DNA from: Darksidea phi
Lineage: Eukaryota > Ascomycota > Dothideomycetes > Pleosporales > Lentitheciaceae
Assembly: GCA_030770425.1 (NCBI GenBank)
Contig: JASJFT010000203.1
Span: 16,950 to 80,949 of the forward strand
Length of the DNA: 64,000 nucleotides
Direction of reading: 5' to 3'
A program made the translations under genes and the position numbers. The stretch's first letter is position 1. Each line of letters opens with the position of its first letter. Below are positions 45,191 through 55,921 of the stretch, piece by piece. The notes below the pieces were generated by a model that saw only the letters and a program-made list of their open reading frames with translations, was not told the origin of the DNA and did not search any database.

Positions 45191-47408
45191 ATGCTCACTC
45201 AGGAGGACTTTGTCGCCCCAAACATGAGCGTCGAGGCTAATCTGCAACGTTCGAGTTGGAAGGCGGAGGCTATAAGAAGAGGGGATCTCAAGATCAGTGG
45301 GCCGATACCGATCACTGAAGATATGCCGCTCAATGAAGAAGAGGAACAGGAGTATGCGGAAAAAAACAAGACAGAACTATCGCCACTGCCACAGGATATG
45401 GCGGTGGAGAAGGAAGAACCTCAGGAACCGCAAGCTCCGTCCAATGTTCCACCGCCCGTTCTGGAGGAGTCGCACCAAAATACCAATCAGGTAGAGGAGC
45501 GATCAGAGACCCGAGAGGGACAGCACGAACTACAGCATAGGAAATCGGCTTCGCCACTACGTAAGACGAGCGAGACGCACCGGAGGACTGTTACCGAGCC
45601 AATTCAGTACAGCACTCCAAGTCCTTACCCAACACGACCAGACAGCTCCGCGAAATCGACGCCAAAGAAGAAGCGGAAGAGCGGCTTGCGACATGTCTTC
45701 CGCAAGATGTTCGGGAAGAAGAGTAGGGATGAGTCGCTGGATGAAGAGCCACAACCGGTACATCGTGGGCATAGTCACCACGCAAGTGTAAGTGCTCTTA
45801 AGCCTTACCAGCCATTTCCACGCTAACCGTCAACAGGACCCCGGTTTGCTACGCCAATCTTCAGACAGAAACCCGCCCGTAGGCATCCCACGTATCTCAA
45901 ACCTCCCGGTCCAAGAAGTCAAGCCCATCAACCCTCTGGGCCAACACCTCCCCTTTCCCATGAACGTCAACGCGCCGGAAGAAACGAGCCCTCCGCACGA
46001 GTACCTCACCTTCGATGACCCTCCACAGGATCTTGGCCGCAGAAGAGTAACGCTGCCAAGCATTTTCGGAAATGCGGAAACACAAAGCCTGAATGGTCAG
46101 AGCAAGCGATTGAAAGCATGGGAAGAAGGGCAGGATAACGAGTCGATACCTTCTCCAGGAATCGGTATCGCCCTGTCCACGCCGTATACTCCTCACGCAG
46201 CCCGCACGACGTCCATACAGTCAAAGCGCAGGTCACGCAGTGCAGGCGCTTTACGCGACCTAGCAAAGGCCAGACCATCTGTAGAGAGACGACGAAGCGC
46301 AGAAATACGATATTGGAGGCACAGTCATACATCCGCAAGCATGTATAGTACGAATATCTCGCGACCACGCACAGCACACTCTGCAGAAACCGTGCGCACG
46401 GTCGAAGCAGCAACTAAGCCCTTGGACTCCTCCACCGAGTTGCACGCAGCAGGTCCACTCCCCATATCGCAACACGACCAGGATATCAGCGAGATACAGC
46501 TTCCTGTGGAAGCGTTCAACTTTGGCAACCTCAGATCGGACTTCTCCGACGATGAGGAGTCAGAGGAACGCACTGGCTCGCACTCACATTCTCGCGATGA
46601 GAAGAGACTAAGCATCGAGGATAGAGTGAAGCACCTTGAAGCGGGGATGCGGACACTGGAGACTTCCGTCCATCGCCTCTCAGGTAGGAGTAACCGGCAA
46701 ACCATCATCCTAGAAAACGCACCGAAAGGCAGACGATCTTCGCGGAACAGGAGTTCTTCTGGTGCTAGTGACCGACAGGGTTCGCATCATTCGAATCGCG
46801 GCAGTAACAACACTCTGCAATACCGACGAGACGACTCAGAACCAAGGGGTCGAGCACCAGATTCGCCGGGCTTGTCACCACTCTCCGCTGTCAACGAACT
46901 CCCTAGTTTTACCAGCTCCCGGAACAGAGACACAGTCATCGCGATCGAGCAGCACCAGCGCCTCTCAACATCCCAAACAGACCTAGCAAAGGAGGTCGTC
47001 GCACTCCATGGAGCGCTCGTTCATGAACGCTCTTCCCGCAAAATACTCGAAGCGCAAATCGCCTCCCTCCAAGCTGAAATCACAAGCCTCCGCTCCCTCG
47101 TCCACAAACTCATCAACACGGCATCGCCTAACTATCCTACACCGTCGCCTGACGCCGTCATCGCGTCGAGCGAGGAGAGGATGCCGACGCCAAGAGCGAG
47201 TAAGGTGCAAGAGAAGGAGAGATATCCCGAGCTGGTTATGGGAAATAACCGAGCGGGATTTGGTAGGGACAGTTGGAGTGCCAGGGTTAGCGAGGCGAGT
47301 AGTAGGGAGGACATTACGAGTCCAGAAGCCTGGGCTACGCCGAAGGAAGAGATTGGGAATGGGAGTGAGTTTTTTGGCGTTAGCAAGAGTAAGGAGAATC
47401 TGATATAG
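45191..47408 (+). CDS. Conserved fungal disordered/coiled-coil protein
   Basis: Two exons, 45191-45787 and 45837-47408, giving 722 aa; the 49-nt intron (GTAAGT...CAG with 'gctaac' branch) is phase 0. A second in-frame ATG at 45224 has a better context (A at -3) and may be the real start, beginning 'MSVEANLQRSSWKAEAIRRG'. Most of the protein is Ser/Arg/Glu/Pro-rich and disordered. A basic cluster 'KKKRKSGLRHVFRKMFGKK' near residues 158-178 may be a nuclear signal or membrane-binding patch. Two coiled-coil helices are predicted by heptads: about 458-482 ('SIEDRVKHLEAGMRTLE') and 582-626 ('LAKEVVALHGALVHERSS...'). No enzymatic domain is present and the function is unknown. The pattern resembles cortical or polarity scaffold proteins; that is speculation. 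Confidence 0.75.
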
Positions 47409-48499
47409 GAGAGAGGAGCTAGCTACGGAGATGGATGAGATTTGTGTCCCGCGTTGATGATCTAGATGAAGATGAGCAAGTATGACGACGATGGTCGATC
47501 GAGCAGCCTGCAGCTTATGGGCTATGCCATTAAACGACCAGCGGCTTGACTCCAACCTACTACCAACTGGGCTTGGAATGGGACGGGGATGAGCGAGCGA
47601 GCCCTCCTTTCCCTACGCGTTTCTTTCCTTGGATTTTCTCAGCGTAATGCATGTGGTATGGTCTGGAAGATACCCAGTTCACCCCCCCGGCGTTGTTGGA
47701 TCTTTTCGTTTTCTGTCTACGCTTTCACGTACTCTTGCATTCACTTGAAGTCACTCGTATCTTTTTTGTCTTCGAGCATCGAGCATCGAGCATTTTGGTT
47801 TCGCCCCGCACCAATTTGTTACTTGGGTATATGTATGAGTAGTAGAATGAATGTAATTGAAATGCATTATACGTCAACGAGTTTATTTTGCTATCTATTT
47901 CTTGGATCTCTAAATTGCTACACCGTCTATCAAAAGCGATACATCATCCTCGACTTCTCCCTTCCGCCTCTCTATCTACGCTCGACTTCTCCACCCCGCA
48001 TTGCTTCTTCCGTACCCCTTTCCTTCAACCACTTCGAATAGCCGCGTTAACGCTTTCTCTCGACTATCGCACTCACGGAGGCATAGTGATTTCCAGTAAG
48101 AAATCACACTGTTCTAGCGTTGGAGTGATGTATTGGAACTGGTATCGGAATTGGTAGGGCGATGGTTAGACAGGATGAACACACATCACTTCTCTCCATA
48201 CTTCCGAGCTGGCATTACAGGCCTGGGCGTGGTCTAGGACGCCGGCCATGTACAATTCATATACAGAAAGAGCGTTATACGACCTTCTATTAGACTGTTA
48301 AAGGGGAACCAACAGGGTTATAACAATCTTCCAGACCCGACAGACGGTTCAGCAGCACGTGATTGCGTGACGTCGAACGCGCCTTCCGTTCGCACTTTCC
48401 AATACTTTAGTACCCACAACAGGCTTCTGGCCTCCTTTCCCCCCTACCTCGCCTCGTTTCACCTCATTTCCACCTCTCTGTCCGTGGTAGACGCCAGCG
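47409..48499. other. Intergenic region, nothing recognised
   Basis: 1.09 kb between two plus-strand genes; it should contain the 3' UTR of the coiled-coil gene and the promoter of the BTB gene. A nine-base unit (cgagcatcg) is repeated about three times near 47776-47796. No RNA gene was seen. Confidence 0.45.
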
Positions 48500-49651
48500 A
48501 TGCCGGTGCCTGTTAAGCCGGAGCCCGGCAGACCTGCGACCGCTGCTCCCTCGCCTGCACTCGCCTCTGCGTCATCTCTTTCGAACACACCATCGCCCTG
48601 GGGGCCCCCCAGAACGTTTCGACAAGCAAAGCCTTCGTTTGCCAGTCCGTCGGTCTTCAGCGAGAATCGTCCTGCATTCATATCATCGGGTAGAGCTTCG
48701 TCGGCTTTGCCAACATTTGGTGCAAGGTTGCCCACGAGTATGCCGGCGTTCGGAGCCATTATACCTTCTTCAAGTACGCTGGCATCCGGTGCTGATACGC
48801 CCTCTTCGGGTGTGCAAGCATTCGGACCCGGCGTTCTGCAGAGCGGATTCCGGAAGACCGACGGTGATCGCACCCAGAGTGAACGCTTTTCACACGATCA
48901 CATACTAGAGCAAGTCCCAGCTAAGCATGTTTGATGAGAATGAGGCTGATTTGCTTGCAGTTTCGGCACAAAGATCACCGCGGTTCGTGTAGGAATTCAA
49001 CCAGATCACGTTGACTTCACTGTCCACGAGAATCTGCTTGCTCGCTCGCCCTACTTCGCGAACGCTCTAAAGTGCGCAAGTCCGAACACGGCATACATCG
49101 AGGTAGCGGCACAAAACCCATCAGCCTTTGGCATATACGTACAGTGGCTGTACTCGGGTCGTCTCCATACAAAATTCTCCAAGAAAGGTCCATCTACCGC
49201 TAGCGAATCCATTTATCATGGAGAATGGTTGTATCTGACGGACGTCTATGTCCTGGGGGAGTATCTCTCTGATGATAAATTCCGAGATATAGTCATCGAT
49301 GCGATGCTGGAATGGTTCTACGAAGCACCTCCCGACGATCGCCGCGCCCTTCTCAATAATGCCTCCGAGGTGTATCGCAACATACCATACGGCGGCCCAC
49401 TTCGCTGCTTCGTCTCTGATGTAGCTGCCTGGCACTTTGACGACGGTGTTATCCAAGAAATGGCACTAGGGCACGCTTGTTTTCACTTGCCGACCGACTT
49501 CGTTGCGGACACTCTGGGGAAGCTGTCATTGCGCTTTCAAGGTCCAGGGGCAGCTTCCTTTGGAAACGAGTCGAAATCACCGGTGATTGTGGGTCGAAGA
49601 AGCTGCAAGTACCATTGCCATGGTGACAAGGAGTGCTACAAGAAGAAATGA
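48500..49651 (+). CDS. BTB/POZ-domain protein with FG-like N-terminus and Cys-rich tail
   Basis: Two exons, 48500-48909 and 48961-49651, giving 366 aa. The 51-nt intron starts GCAAGT and ends GCAG; no GT donor in the area restores the frame, whereas the GC donor joins 'HDHIL' to 'DFGTKITAVRVG' exactly. The first 130 residues are Pro/Ser/Ala-rich with spaced 'SxFG/xAFG' elements. Residues 138-260 form a fungal BTB/POZ domain: 'VDFTVHENLLARSPYFANALK', then 'YIEVAAQNPSAFGIYVQWLYSGRL', then 'LTDVYVLGEYLSDDKFRDIVIDAML'. The C-terminus 'CKYHCHGDKECYKKK' is Cys/His-rich and may bind metal. Fungal BTB proteins of this kind usually have unknown partners; some are Cullin-3 adaptors. Confidence 0.82.
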
Positions 49652-50349
49652 AGAGATCAAAGGGCGAGGGAGGTTTGAGATGCCATGGAGAGTTAGCATT
49701 GTTGAGGAAAGGGAGAGTGAGGATGTTGAAAAGTGCTCCGTATCTGAAGAGCTGTAGTACCTGGGGCTTTCATCTGAACGTGCTTGCAACGTCCAGTATA
49801 TCATGGCGATTAGCGAAGAGTTTATTCGTCGGTTTTCAACAGATCTATAGGGCGATTGCACGAGATGATAGCGCTTCTAGTATGAGACAATAGGTGCTGA
49901 AACCCTCCTGAACCGGTTTTGCAGGCTCCGTACCCTAACCCTCTTGACGCGCACTCAGCTGCGTCGGTGTGATTGTCCACTTGCTAATTGAGGTCGTGTT
50001 GTTGGTGTTCTCCGCAGCTTCCCGAATAGGAAAGTGCGAAACTCGGTCCACCCTCCGACGGCGCCTTCATCCCCGAGCTTCGCACGGTCCGCAGCAACCA
50101 GAGATGGTGTCGACGTGATGGTCCGCAGCCAGGAACTGGTGAGAGTGTTTGGATTTAACTCATCACGGGGTTTACGTGGCGCTAGGACGTGTCTAAGCCG
50201 CACCCGCGCCACGACGTTCACGCCCTGTCAGGAACCATGCAAACTCTTAACATATATACTGACCGTGGTCGACTTCAACCGAACGTATATATCACCGACC
50301 GCCAACCATCAATCAACCAATCAGCCACTAACAACGAATAACTACGGTC
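49652..50349. other. Intergenic region upstream of the arrestin-like gene
   Basis: 698 bases without a recognised gene. The last 100 bases are C/A-rich, as usual just upstream of a fungal start. A tatata-containing stretch near 50250-50290 could serve as a TATA element. Confidence 0.45.
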
Positions 50350-51624
50350 ATGGGCCTCTTCTCCAAATCCAAAAAGTCATCAGCCTCCGTCCCTGTCATC
50401 AACGTGAACCTCAACACCGCGCAAGACCATGTCTTCAAACCAAACGACATAGTATCCGGCCACGTCACGCTCTCCACGCCCATCCCGCTGAACCCGCAAG
50501 CCATCGAAGCATCGCTCTGGGGTCATTCTTCTGTCTGGATAGCTCATCGTCACTCTAATAGTAACAAAGCTGGAGACGATTATCGCCATTATCGGGACAA
50601 CGTGCCTCTCTTCAACATCACCTTCAACGTACTAACAGAGAAACAACTCCAACCGGGACGAGCGTACACGTTCCCGTTCCAGTTCAGATTCCCGGAGGGA
50701 ACGAACACGAATCGTGATGGCGGGTATAAAGATGACAGGGACTCGCGTTGGACGATTCAACCTCACGCTCTACCTCCCACATTTATGTGGGGAGACCAAG
50801 TCGACTACCCTGATCATGCAAAGATATCGTATGGTGTCACAGGGCGCCTTGTCTGTCCTGGTGTCGGCGCGGGCAAGAAAGGCGACGAACCAATCCAAGA
50901 CATCACGCCCGTCATCTTCCAACCGTTCAACCCACACGTCAACCAACCCTTCACCGTGGTCCGCTACCCAAAGACCTTCACACTCGCTAGCTCCGCCCTC
51001 GCAGGCCACGATGCGTCTTCCATTGGTTTCCGCAAGAAGATATCCGATCGGTTTTCCTCCAGCACGCCTAAATTAGATTTTGAACTCGGTATCGAGGTTC
51101 CCGATTACCTTACTTCAGGCTCAGAGTTCCGATTCCGGAGTACATTCAACGTGCTCAGCAAGTCTGATAACGTGGTCGGAGTACCGGCTATTACGTTCAA
51201 AGTGTTGAAGTTGGAGCTGTTGGATTTCACGTTCCTGCGCGCATCCCGCGATCTCCAGTCCGACTCCTCCAGCATGGGCCTGCATTATGACAGGACGCCG
51301 AGCGATCAGCCAACGGGCGCGTACTCGGGTCTGGAGGATTACTTGCACCGCGAGAAAAAGACGCCTCTGAACTCTCAGCCGGACAGCAGAGTCGTGCAGC
51401 TCGAAGAAGTCATGGCGGCGGGGGAGAAGAAGGGCATGGAGCAGGCGAGGGGATGTGAGGTGTGGTTCTCGGCGCGCGTGCCGGGATTTACATCGCCCAG
51501 TTTCCAGAGCTTTGCGATTAAGAGGAGTTATAGTATTAAAGTCAAGATGGAGGTCGAGGTGGGAGGGAAGAAGTTTGACTATGAGATTGAGAGTCACGTG
51601 AGAGAATTGGGAAGTGCACAGTGA
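50350..51624 (+). CDS. Arrestin-fold (alpha-arrestin-like) protein
   Basis: A single exon of 424 aa. The start 'MGLFSKSKKSSASVPVINVNL' is followed by an arrestin_N-like beta-sandwich: 'FKPNDIVSGHVTL', 'EASLWGHSSVWI', 'NITFNVLTEKQLQPGRAYTFPFQFRFPEG' and 'ISYGVTGRLVCPG'. A second beta-rich half from about residue 205 ends with 'FAIKRSYSIKVKMEVEVGGKKFDYEIES', the closing strand pattern of arrestin_C domains. Alpha-arrestins link membrane transporters to ubiquitin ligases. No PPxY motif for a Rsp5-type ligase is present, so it may be a divergent member acting differently. The initial Met-Gly could be N-myristoylated, which is inference only. It lies at the end of a divergence-free plus-strand run with the BTB gene and BUD32. 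Confidence 0.8.
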   Translation: MGLFSKSKKSSASVPVINVNLNTAQDHVFKPNDIVSGHVTLSTPIPLNPQAIEASLWGHSSVWIAHRHSNSNKAGDDYRHYRDNVPLFNITFNVLTEKQLQPGRAYTFPFQFRFPEGTNTNRDGGYKDDRDSRWTIQPHALPPTFMWGDQVDYPDHAKISYGVTGRLVCPGVGAGKKGDEPIQDITPVIFQPFNPHVNQPFTVVRYPKTFTLASSALAGHDASSIGFRKKISDRFSSSTPKLDFELGIEVPDYLTSGSEFRFRSTFNVLSKSDNVVGVPAITFKVLKLELLDFTFLRASRDLQSDSSSMGLHYDRTPSDQPTGAYSGLEDYLHREKKTPLNSQPDSRVVQLEEVMAAGEKKGMEQARGCEVWFSARVPGFTSPSFQSFAIKRSYSIKVKMEVEVGGKKFDYEIESHVRELGSAQ

Positions 51625-52169
51625 GTGTGGGTTGTGATTGCGGGATTTGGCCGATACGATTGGGATGAGTATTTCATTACGGTTATGCGTTATCACTTGG
51701 TATAGTGCTCAGCACATGGGTGGCTACCCGGAACTATTTAGACGACGATATACTATAGATTTTAATACCCCTTTTCTATCAGCCTTGTCACAAAATACAT
51801 ACAAAGGTGCTACTATGTCCATCAGGGCGCTCCACTATCCTGTTATGTAATTAGGAACGGCGCAAGACGCTTTTACCCGGAAGCGATTGCAGTTGGTCAA
51901 GTTCTAGCGGACATTTGTAGATGTTATAAGCCAGGGGGTGTAGGAAACGGGTAGCACCATCGCATATAATAAGTTTTGCGGTGGGATGGTGGGGCTGACT
52001 ATGACGAGGCGGGGTAGGTGCAACAATAAACACAAAATTCGCAGACAAACATACGATCTCTTGTATACAACGCCCTGACTCATAACACCCGTAACTCTTT
52101 TCCTCGCCTTTAACCAACTCTTAGCACACACACTCGAGAAGCGCGTGCAACGACGCGCTCCCCGGCACC
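51625..52169. other. Intergenic region between the arrestin-like gene and BUD32
   Basis: 545 bases holding a 3' UTR and the BUD32 promoter. It is A/T-rich around 51720-51820. Nothing else was recognised. Confidence 0.5.
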
Positions 52170-53018
52170 ATGGCGCCACCCTCCGAAATCACGCCCACTG
52201 CAGAACCCATCCGCGCTCCCTCCCCAACCGATCGCCCTCTCCACACACTCCCTCCACCCTTTACACAATCCAATCTCACCCTCCTAACCCAAGGCGCTGA
52301 AGCCCTCGTTTACAAAACAACCTTCCTCACGCCCTCCACGTCCTGCGTCGTAAAATACCGACCGCCCAAACCATACCGACACCCTACGCTGGATAAGAGG
52401 CTGACGAAAGCGAGGCTGTTGGCAGAAGCAAGGGTACTGGTGAGATGCAAGAGGGATGGGGTCGCTGTGCCGGGAGTGTTGGGGGCGGACTGGGAGGCAG
52501 GGTGGTTGGTGCTTGCGTGGGTCGAGGGGAGGACTGTGAGGAAGGTGCTTGATGAGTGGGCGGAGGGTGTTGCGAGGAAGAAGGGGGATGTTGAGGGAGT
52601 TGCTGGAGGAAATGTGGACGAGGAGGAAATGCTAGATCTTATGAGGAGAGTGGGACGGTGTGTGGGCAAGCTTCACGACATCGGTGTATGTCACGGGGAC
52701 CTTACAACCAGCAACCTCATGCTCCGAACACCTGACCCTACTTCCTCTTCTAACCCCTCATCTAGTACGCAATCCTCCCTTGCAGGCGAAATCACACTCA
52801 TCGACTTCGGTCTCGCGACGCAAATTGTCCAAGATGAGGATCGGGCTGTCGATTTATATGTTCTGGAGAGGGCATTCGCGGCTACGCACCCGGCGGCTGA
52901 GCCGCTTTTTCAGGAGGTGCTGAGAGCTTATCGGGAGAGTTTCAAGGGGGGGAAAGGTGTGTTGAAGAGGTTGGAGGATGTTAGGTTGAGGGGGAGGAAG
53001 AGAAGTATGCTTGGCTGA
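52170..53018 (+). CDS. BUD32: Bud32, KEOPS complex protein kinase/ATPase
   Basis: A single exon of 282 aa. Diagnostic Bud32 features: 'LLTQGAEALVYK' (42-49) in place of a Gly-rich loop, catalytic Lys62 in 'VVKYRPPKPYRHPTLD', 'LTKARLLAEARVL', 'HGDLTTSN' (175-182) with catalytic Asp177, 'DFGL' (212-215), 'EDRAVDLYVLERAFAATHP', and the basic C-terminus 'VRLRGRKRSMLG'. It acts with Kae1, Cgi121 and Pcc1 in KEOPS for t6A modification of tRNA and has a role in telomere maintenance. An N-terminal extension of about 30 residues and a Ser-rich loop at 188-204 are fungal-type insertions. No other KEOPS gene lies in the window. The start is preceded by a C/A-rich leader and 'caccATGG'. Confidence 0.95.
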   Translation: MAPPSEITPTAEPIRAPSPTDRPLHTLPPPFTQSNLTLLTQGAEALVYKTTFLTPSTSCVVKYRPPKPYRHPTLDKRLTKARLLAEARVLVRCKRDGVAVPGVLGADWEAGWLVLAWVEGRTVRKVLDEWAEGVARKKGDVEGVAGGNVDEEEMLDLMRRVGRCVGKLHDIGVCHGDLTTSNLMLRTPDPTSSSNPSSSTQSSLAGEITLIDFGLATQIVQDEDRAVDLYVLERAFAATHPAAEPLFQEVLRAYRESFKGGKGVLKRLEDVRLRGRKRSMLG

Positions 53019-53883
53019 GGCTGAATGAATGTTGTAATGGGTAAATGCATGGCGGGCCAGGACTATCTAAAGAGGACTCGAGGGAATGAGAATATTAGTT
53101 GAGGATTATGTGTATCGATGTAAGCCAGAGGCCTCATGAAGAGCAGGCTGAATGACACAAGGCAGGGAGACGCCCGCTGATGAACGCCGTCCTCTATCGG
53201 AGAATAACAGCCACACCTAAGAGCCATAAATTCCCCACAGATTTCTAGCATGAGTACTAGCTCAATGTTATGCAATCAATCTTTCATCTCATCTCGCTCT
53301 AGGTCACTCTCTCGCTTCTTACTATTGTTCATCCACTCGCGCTTCACCGCTTCTTGCCTATCACCAACACTTGAACACATCAAAAATATCTTCTCAAGAT
53401 GCTGTCCTCCAATCTTCAATCAAGACAACGCGACGTCATCGCACCAGGGCTCGGCGTCACCGCCTTTCGGCAACAATACCACGCGCGAGGCGCCTTTTAG
53501 TATTGTTCCCCTCTGAAGCGAGACGTCCCATTATGACTTGTGATTGTTGCGCCGTCGTGGCAATGGAGATGCAGCGCTAACACAATGCTAAGCTTGCGAC
53601 AATCGCAAGGAGGCAGAGGCTGCTGGCCGCCTGGCCTATAAGTACTTGTCTACCATCGCCTTCTGCTCCTGGTCTTTAGACACCACTTTCCCCTATAATA
53701 TCTACATTGCATACTTGGACGCCTTCAGCGGTATCTTCCTTCCGGACATATCTATCCCTACCAGCGGCCCATCTGAACCTCCCAGCTTCACACTTCAACA
53801 CCGATACCAACTGTTGGCTAGCACCGGCATACCGCCAGTCTCTACATCTCATCTCGATCCGAAGCCCTGAGAAGCCAGCAGCA
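53019..53883. other. Intergenic region with possible TATA elements
   Basis: 865 bases. The stretch at 53635-53700 contains 'cctataag' and 'cctataatat', which could be TATA elements for the small gene that follows. No other feature was recognised. Confidence 0.4.
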
Positions 53884-54315
53884 ATGCTCTCCTTCTTCAC
53901 ACTCATCTCCATCCTCTGCATCCACACCTGGACTTCCTCTTCCAACACCAACATCTCCAAGGCCATCATGACCTTCAACATCAAGACCTTCCCAGCCATA
54001 GCCCTTCTCGCCGCCTTCATGAACACGCTACGCACTCTTGTTGTACGCACTCTACCGACCCACGTCACCGTCACGGATACAAAGGCGGCTGTCCGCGGTG
54101 GTGAGAGCAGTACCGTCGACTCCCTAGTCACCGAGAGCATGGCCACGGCCACGGCCACAACCTCAACGCCACATTCCGCCACCAAGCTTCCGTTCGTCAA
54201 GATCCCTCCCGCCAACAAGGCATCTTCTCTCCCACGCAAGACCGCAGCAAAGCGCCACGCTGGCCCGCAGATTCTCACCGCGCCGACTGGGGGGTATAAC
54301 TGCACGGTGATGTGA
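53884..54315 (+). CDS. Possible small membrane or secreted protein ending in a CaaX-like motif
   Basis: A single frame of 143 aa from the ATG at 53884; the frame is open upstream to 53707, but that part looks like leader. The N-terminus is hydrophobic ('MLSFFTLISILCIHTW') and a second hydrophobic stretch lies at about residues 36-52. The rest is Thr/Ala/Ser-rich with a basic 'PRKTAAKRH' patch. The last four residues are Cys-Thr-Val-Met, which fits a farnesylation CaaX box, but four residues can arise by chance. No homologous family was recognised. TATA-like elements about 200-250 bases upstream and C-ending codons favour a real gene, but it could be spurious. Confidence 0.38.
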   Translation: MLSFFTLISILCIHTWTSSSNTNISKAIMTFNIKTFPAIALLAAFMNTLRTLVVRTLPTHVTVTDTKAAVRGGESSTVDSLVTESMATATATTSTPHSATKLPFVKIPPANKASSLPRKTAAKRHAGPQILTAPTGGYNCTVM

Positions 54316-54370
54316 GCGCATCACGACCGCCTTGCATCACACATGTCATTTTCATGGTATGTATACCCCC

Positions 54371-54448
54371 TTCTTCTTCTTCTTCTTCTTCTTCTTCTTC
54401 TTCTTCTTCTTCTTCTTCTTCTTCTTCTTCTTCTTCTTCTTCTTCTTC
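54371..54448 (+). repeat. (TTC)26 microsatellite
   Basis: An uninterrupted run of 26 TTC triplets, about 55 bases after the stop codon of the small gene at 53884-54315, probably in its 3' UTR. The perfect array suggests recent expansion and likely length variation between strains. Confidence 0.95.
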
Positions 54449-55061
54449 ACGCCTTTTTACATCACTGACACCAGTAGGTTTATGAGAGTTTGCCCCTCGA
54501 TTTTCGTCCTCTACAATTCCTATCTATTTCTTCTTTTCTGGAGACGTTTTTAGGATTAACTAGGATAACCATGGCGAACCGGGCGTCTAGATGCATTATT
54601 AACCTGGACTGACTGGACTGCAATGGATAAGCCGCCACGTATTTCCTTGGTTCAACTGGTGGAGCGACGACATATTGGAATTATAGTACTCGAGTATTTT
54701 TACTCTTGTAGTAGATGGGTTATTCTGTAGGGCAAGGTTCGAGCATCTTCCCGCCCTATGAGTATGCCATTTCGCATGTCGCATTTCAATCGCGGAGTGT
54801 AAATAGGTAATTATCTAAACTACCCTTAGCCCATATATATTATTCCTGGTGCTTAATCTTAATGATATCGCACACAGCTTAGCACATTTATCTCCCACTG
54901 CCTTCCCCATCCTTGAAATTAAAACAATATAACTACGTGCGAGGAAAGTAAAGAATGGTTGAAAGGGCAGATGGTTCAACAATACTAACACGTATGCGTA
55001 CCTAGATTCGTACTAAATATATATAACGGCCGACTCCATAATTTCAGCGCGGGCGATGCCA
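54449..55061. other. A/T-rich intergenic region
   Basis: About 610 bases, A/T-rich with several tatata stretches near 54830-55030. No gene was recognised. Confidence 0.5.
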
Positions 55062-55921
55062 TTATGCATATTTATTCGCAGGCATAAAGTAGGGCAATAT
55101 GTATAATACTACTAAAGCCAAGGCTTCTTGCCCAATTCTAGCTTGCCACTTTGTGTGTAGTTGGCAGTTTAGTACTGCTTCTAGTAGATTTCCCGCCCAA
55201 GGCAGGGAGCTTCGAAGTTGTTTATGATATCTTTCGACGAGGTATCTCTCCGGGTCTGTGGATGTGAAGGCAATATCACGTGATGGGTGAAATCGCTGGG
55301 CATCTCGAAGGTTTTGGTAAGGCGTATAGCCAGAGAGGGAGGACGTGTATGGTGCTGTGTTTGGGGTGTTAAGGTAAGGTTGCATGGGCAGGTTGGACTT
55401 GCTTGGACGGACAGTGTATGGGGATTCGAAGGCCGGGGAAATGGTGGGTGCAACGCTGCTTTAGCTGAACAAGGTACACGAGTAATGTGAGCGGAATAAG
55501 AAAGAGTCGAGATGTATTACGAGTGAACTTGCACCGTATATCGGGAAACGATCTTGGTTTCCGAATGAAGCCTGGAGACTTACCGTCCAATTCGCGTCTT
55601 GCCAGTCGCTCTGGTCCGAACATGACGAAATCGCTTTCCACAGCAGGACTACTGTTAAGCTAGCGCAATCCTACACGGAGGGCGTGGCTGATGATGGATG
55701 ATCTCCCGCCGGTGGATGTTCTTGGTGCAAGTCGTATGATCGACTGTGGAGGCTTCGATTGCTGCCTTGTGTTTCGGATAGCGCTCCCGCAGCCGAGCTT
55801 GAAACGCGCACTTGAGCCAGAACGCCTCGTTCCTTTGCAAGGTCAACTTCCTCGGCGACGCTTCAGGGCCGCTGGGGGCAGCTGATGTCATGGATGACAG
55901 GGCAAGTGGTTGTTGAAACAT
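55062..55921 (-). CDS. Unresolved multi-exon hypothetical gene
   Basis: Coding character is visible on the minus strand but one reading frame does not cover it. From 55921 a Met start gives about 55 convincing residues ('LTLQRNEAFWLKCAFQARLRERYPKHKAAIEAS'). A middle block near 55580-55645 reads 'ESDFVMFGPERLARREL' and ends at a good donor (GTAAGT). The last block from about 55490 down to 55062 reads 'NTPNTAPYTSSLSGYTPYQ', then 'RDIAFTSTDPERYLVERYHKQL'. A CAG-type acceptor precedes the last block. At least two introns are therefore likely, but the hand-derived junctions do not all keep frame, so exons are not given. The coordinates are an envelope. I do not recognise a family. It may be a real gene with unusual splice sites or a disrupted one. 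Confidence 0.4.

Noticed and set aside
54720..54765. Sequence 'ggttcgagc' resembling a tRNA B box
   Set aside because: The T-stem does not pair and no cloverleaf could be drawn.
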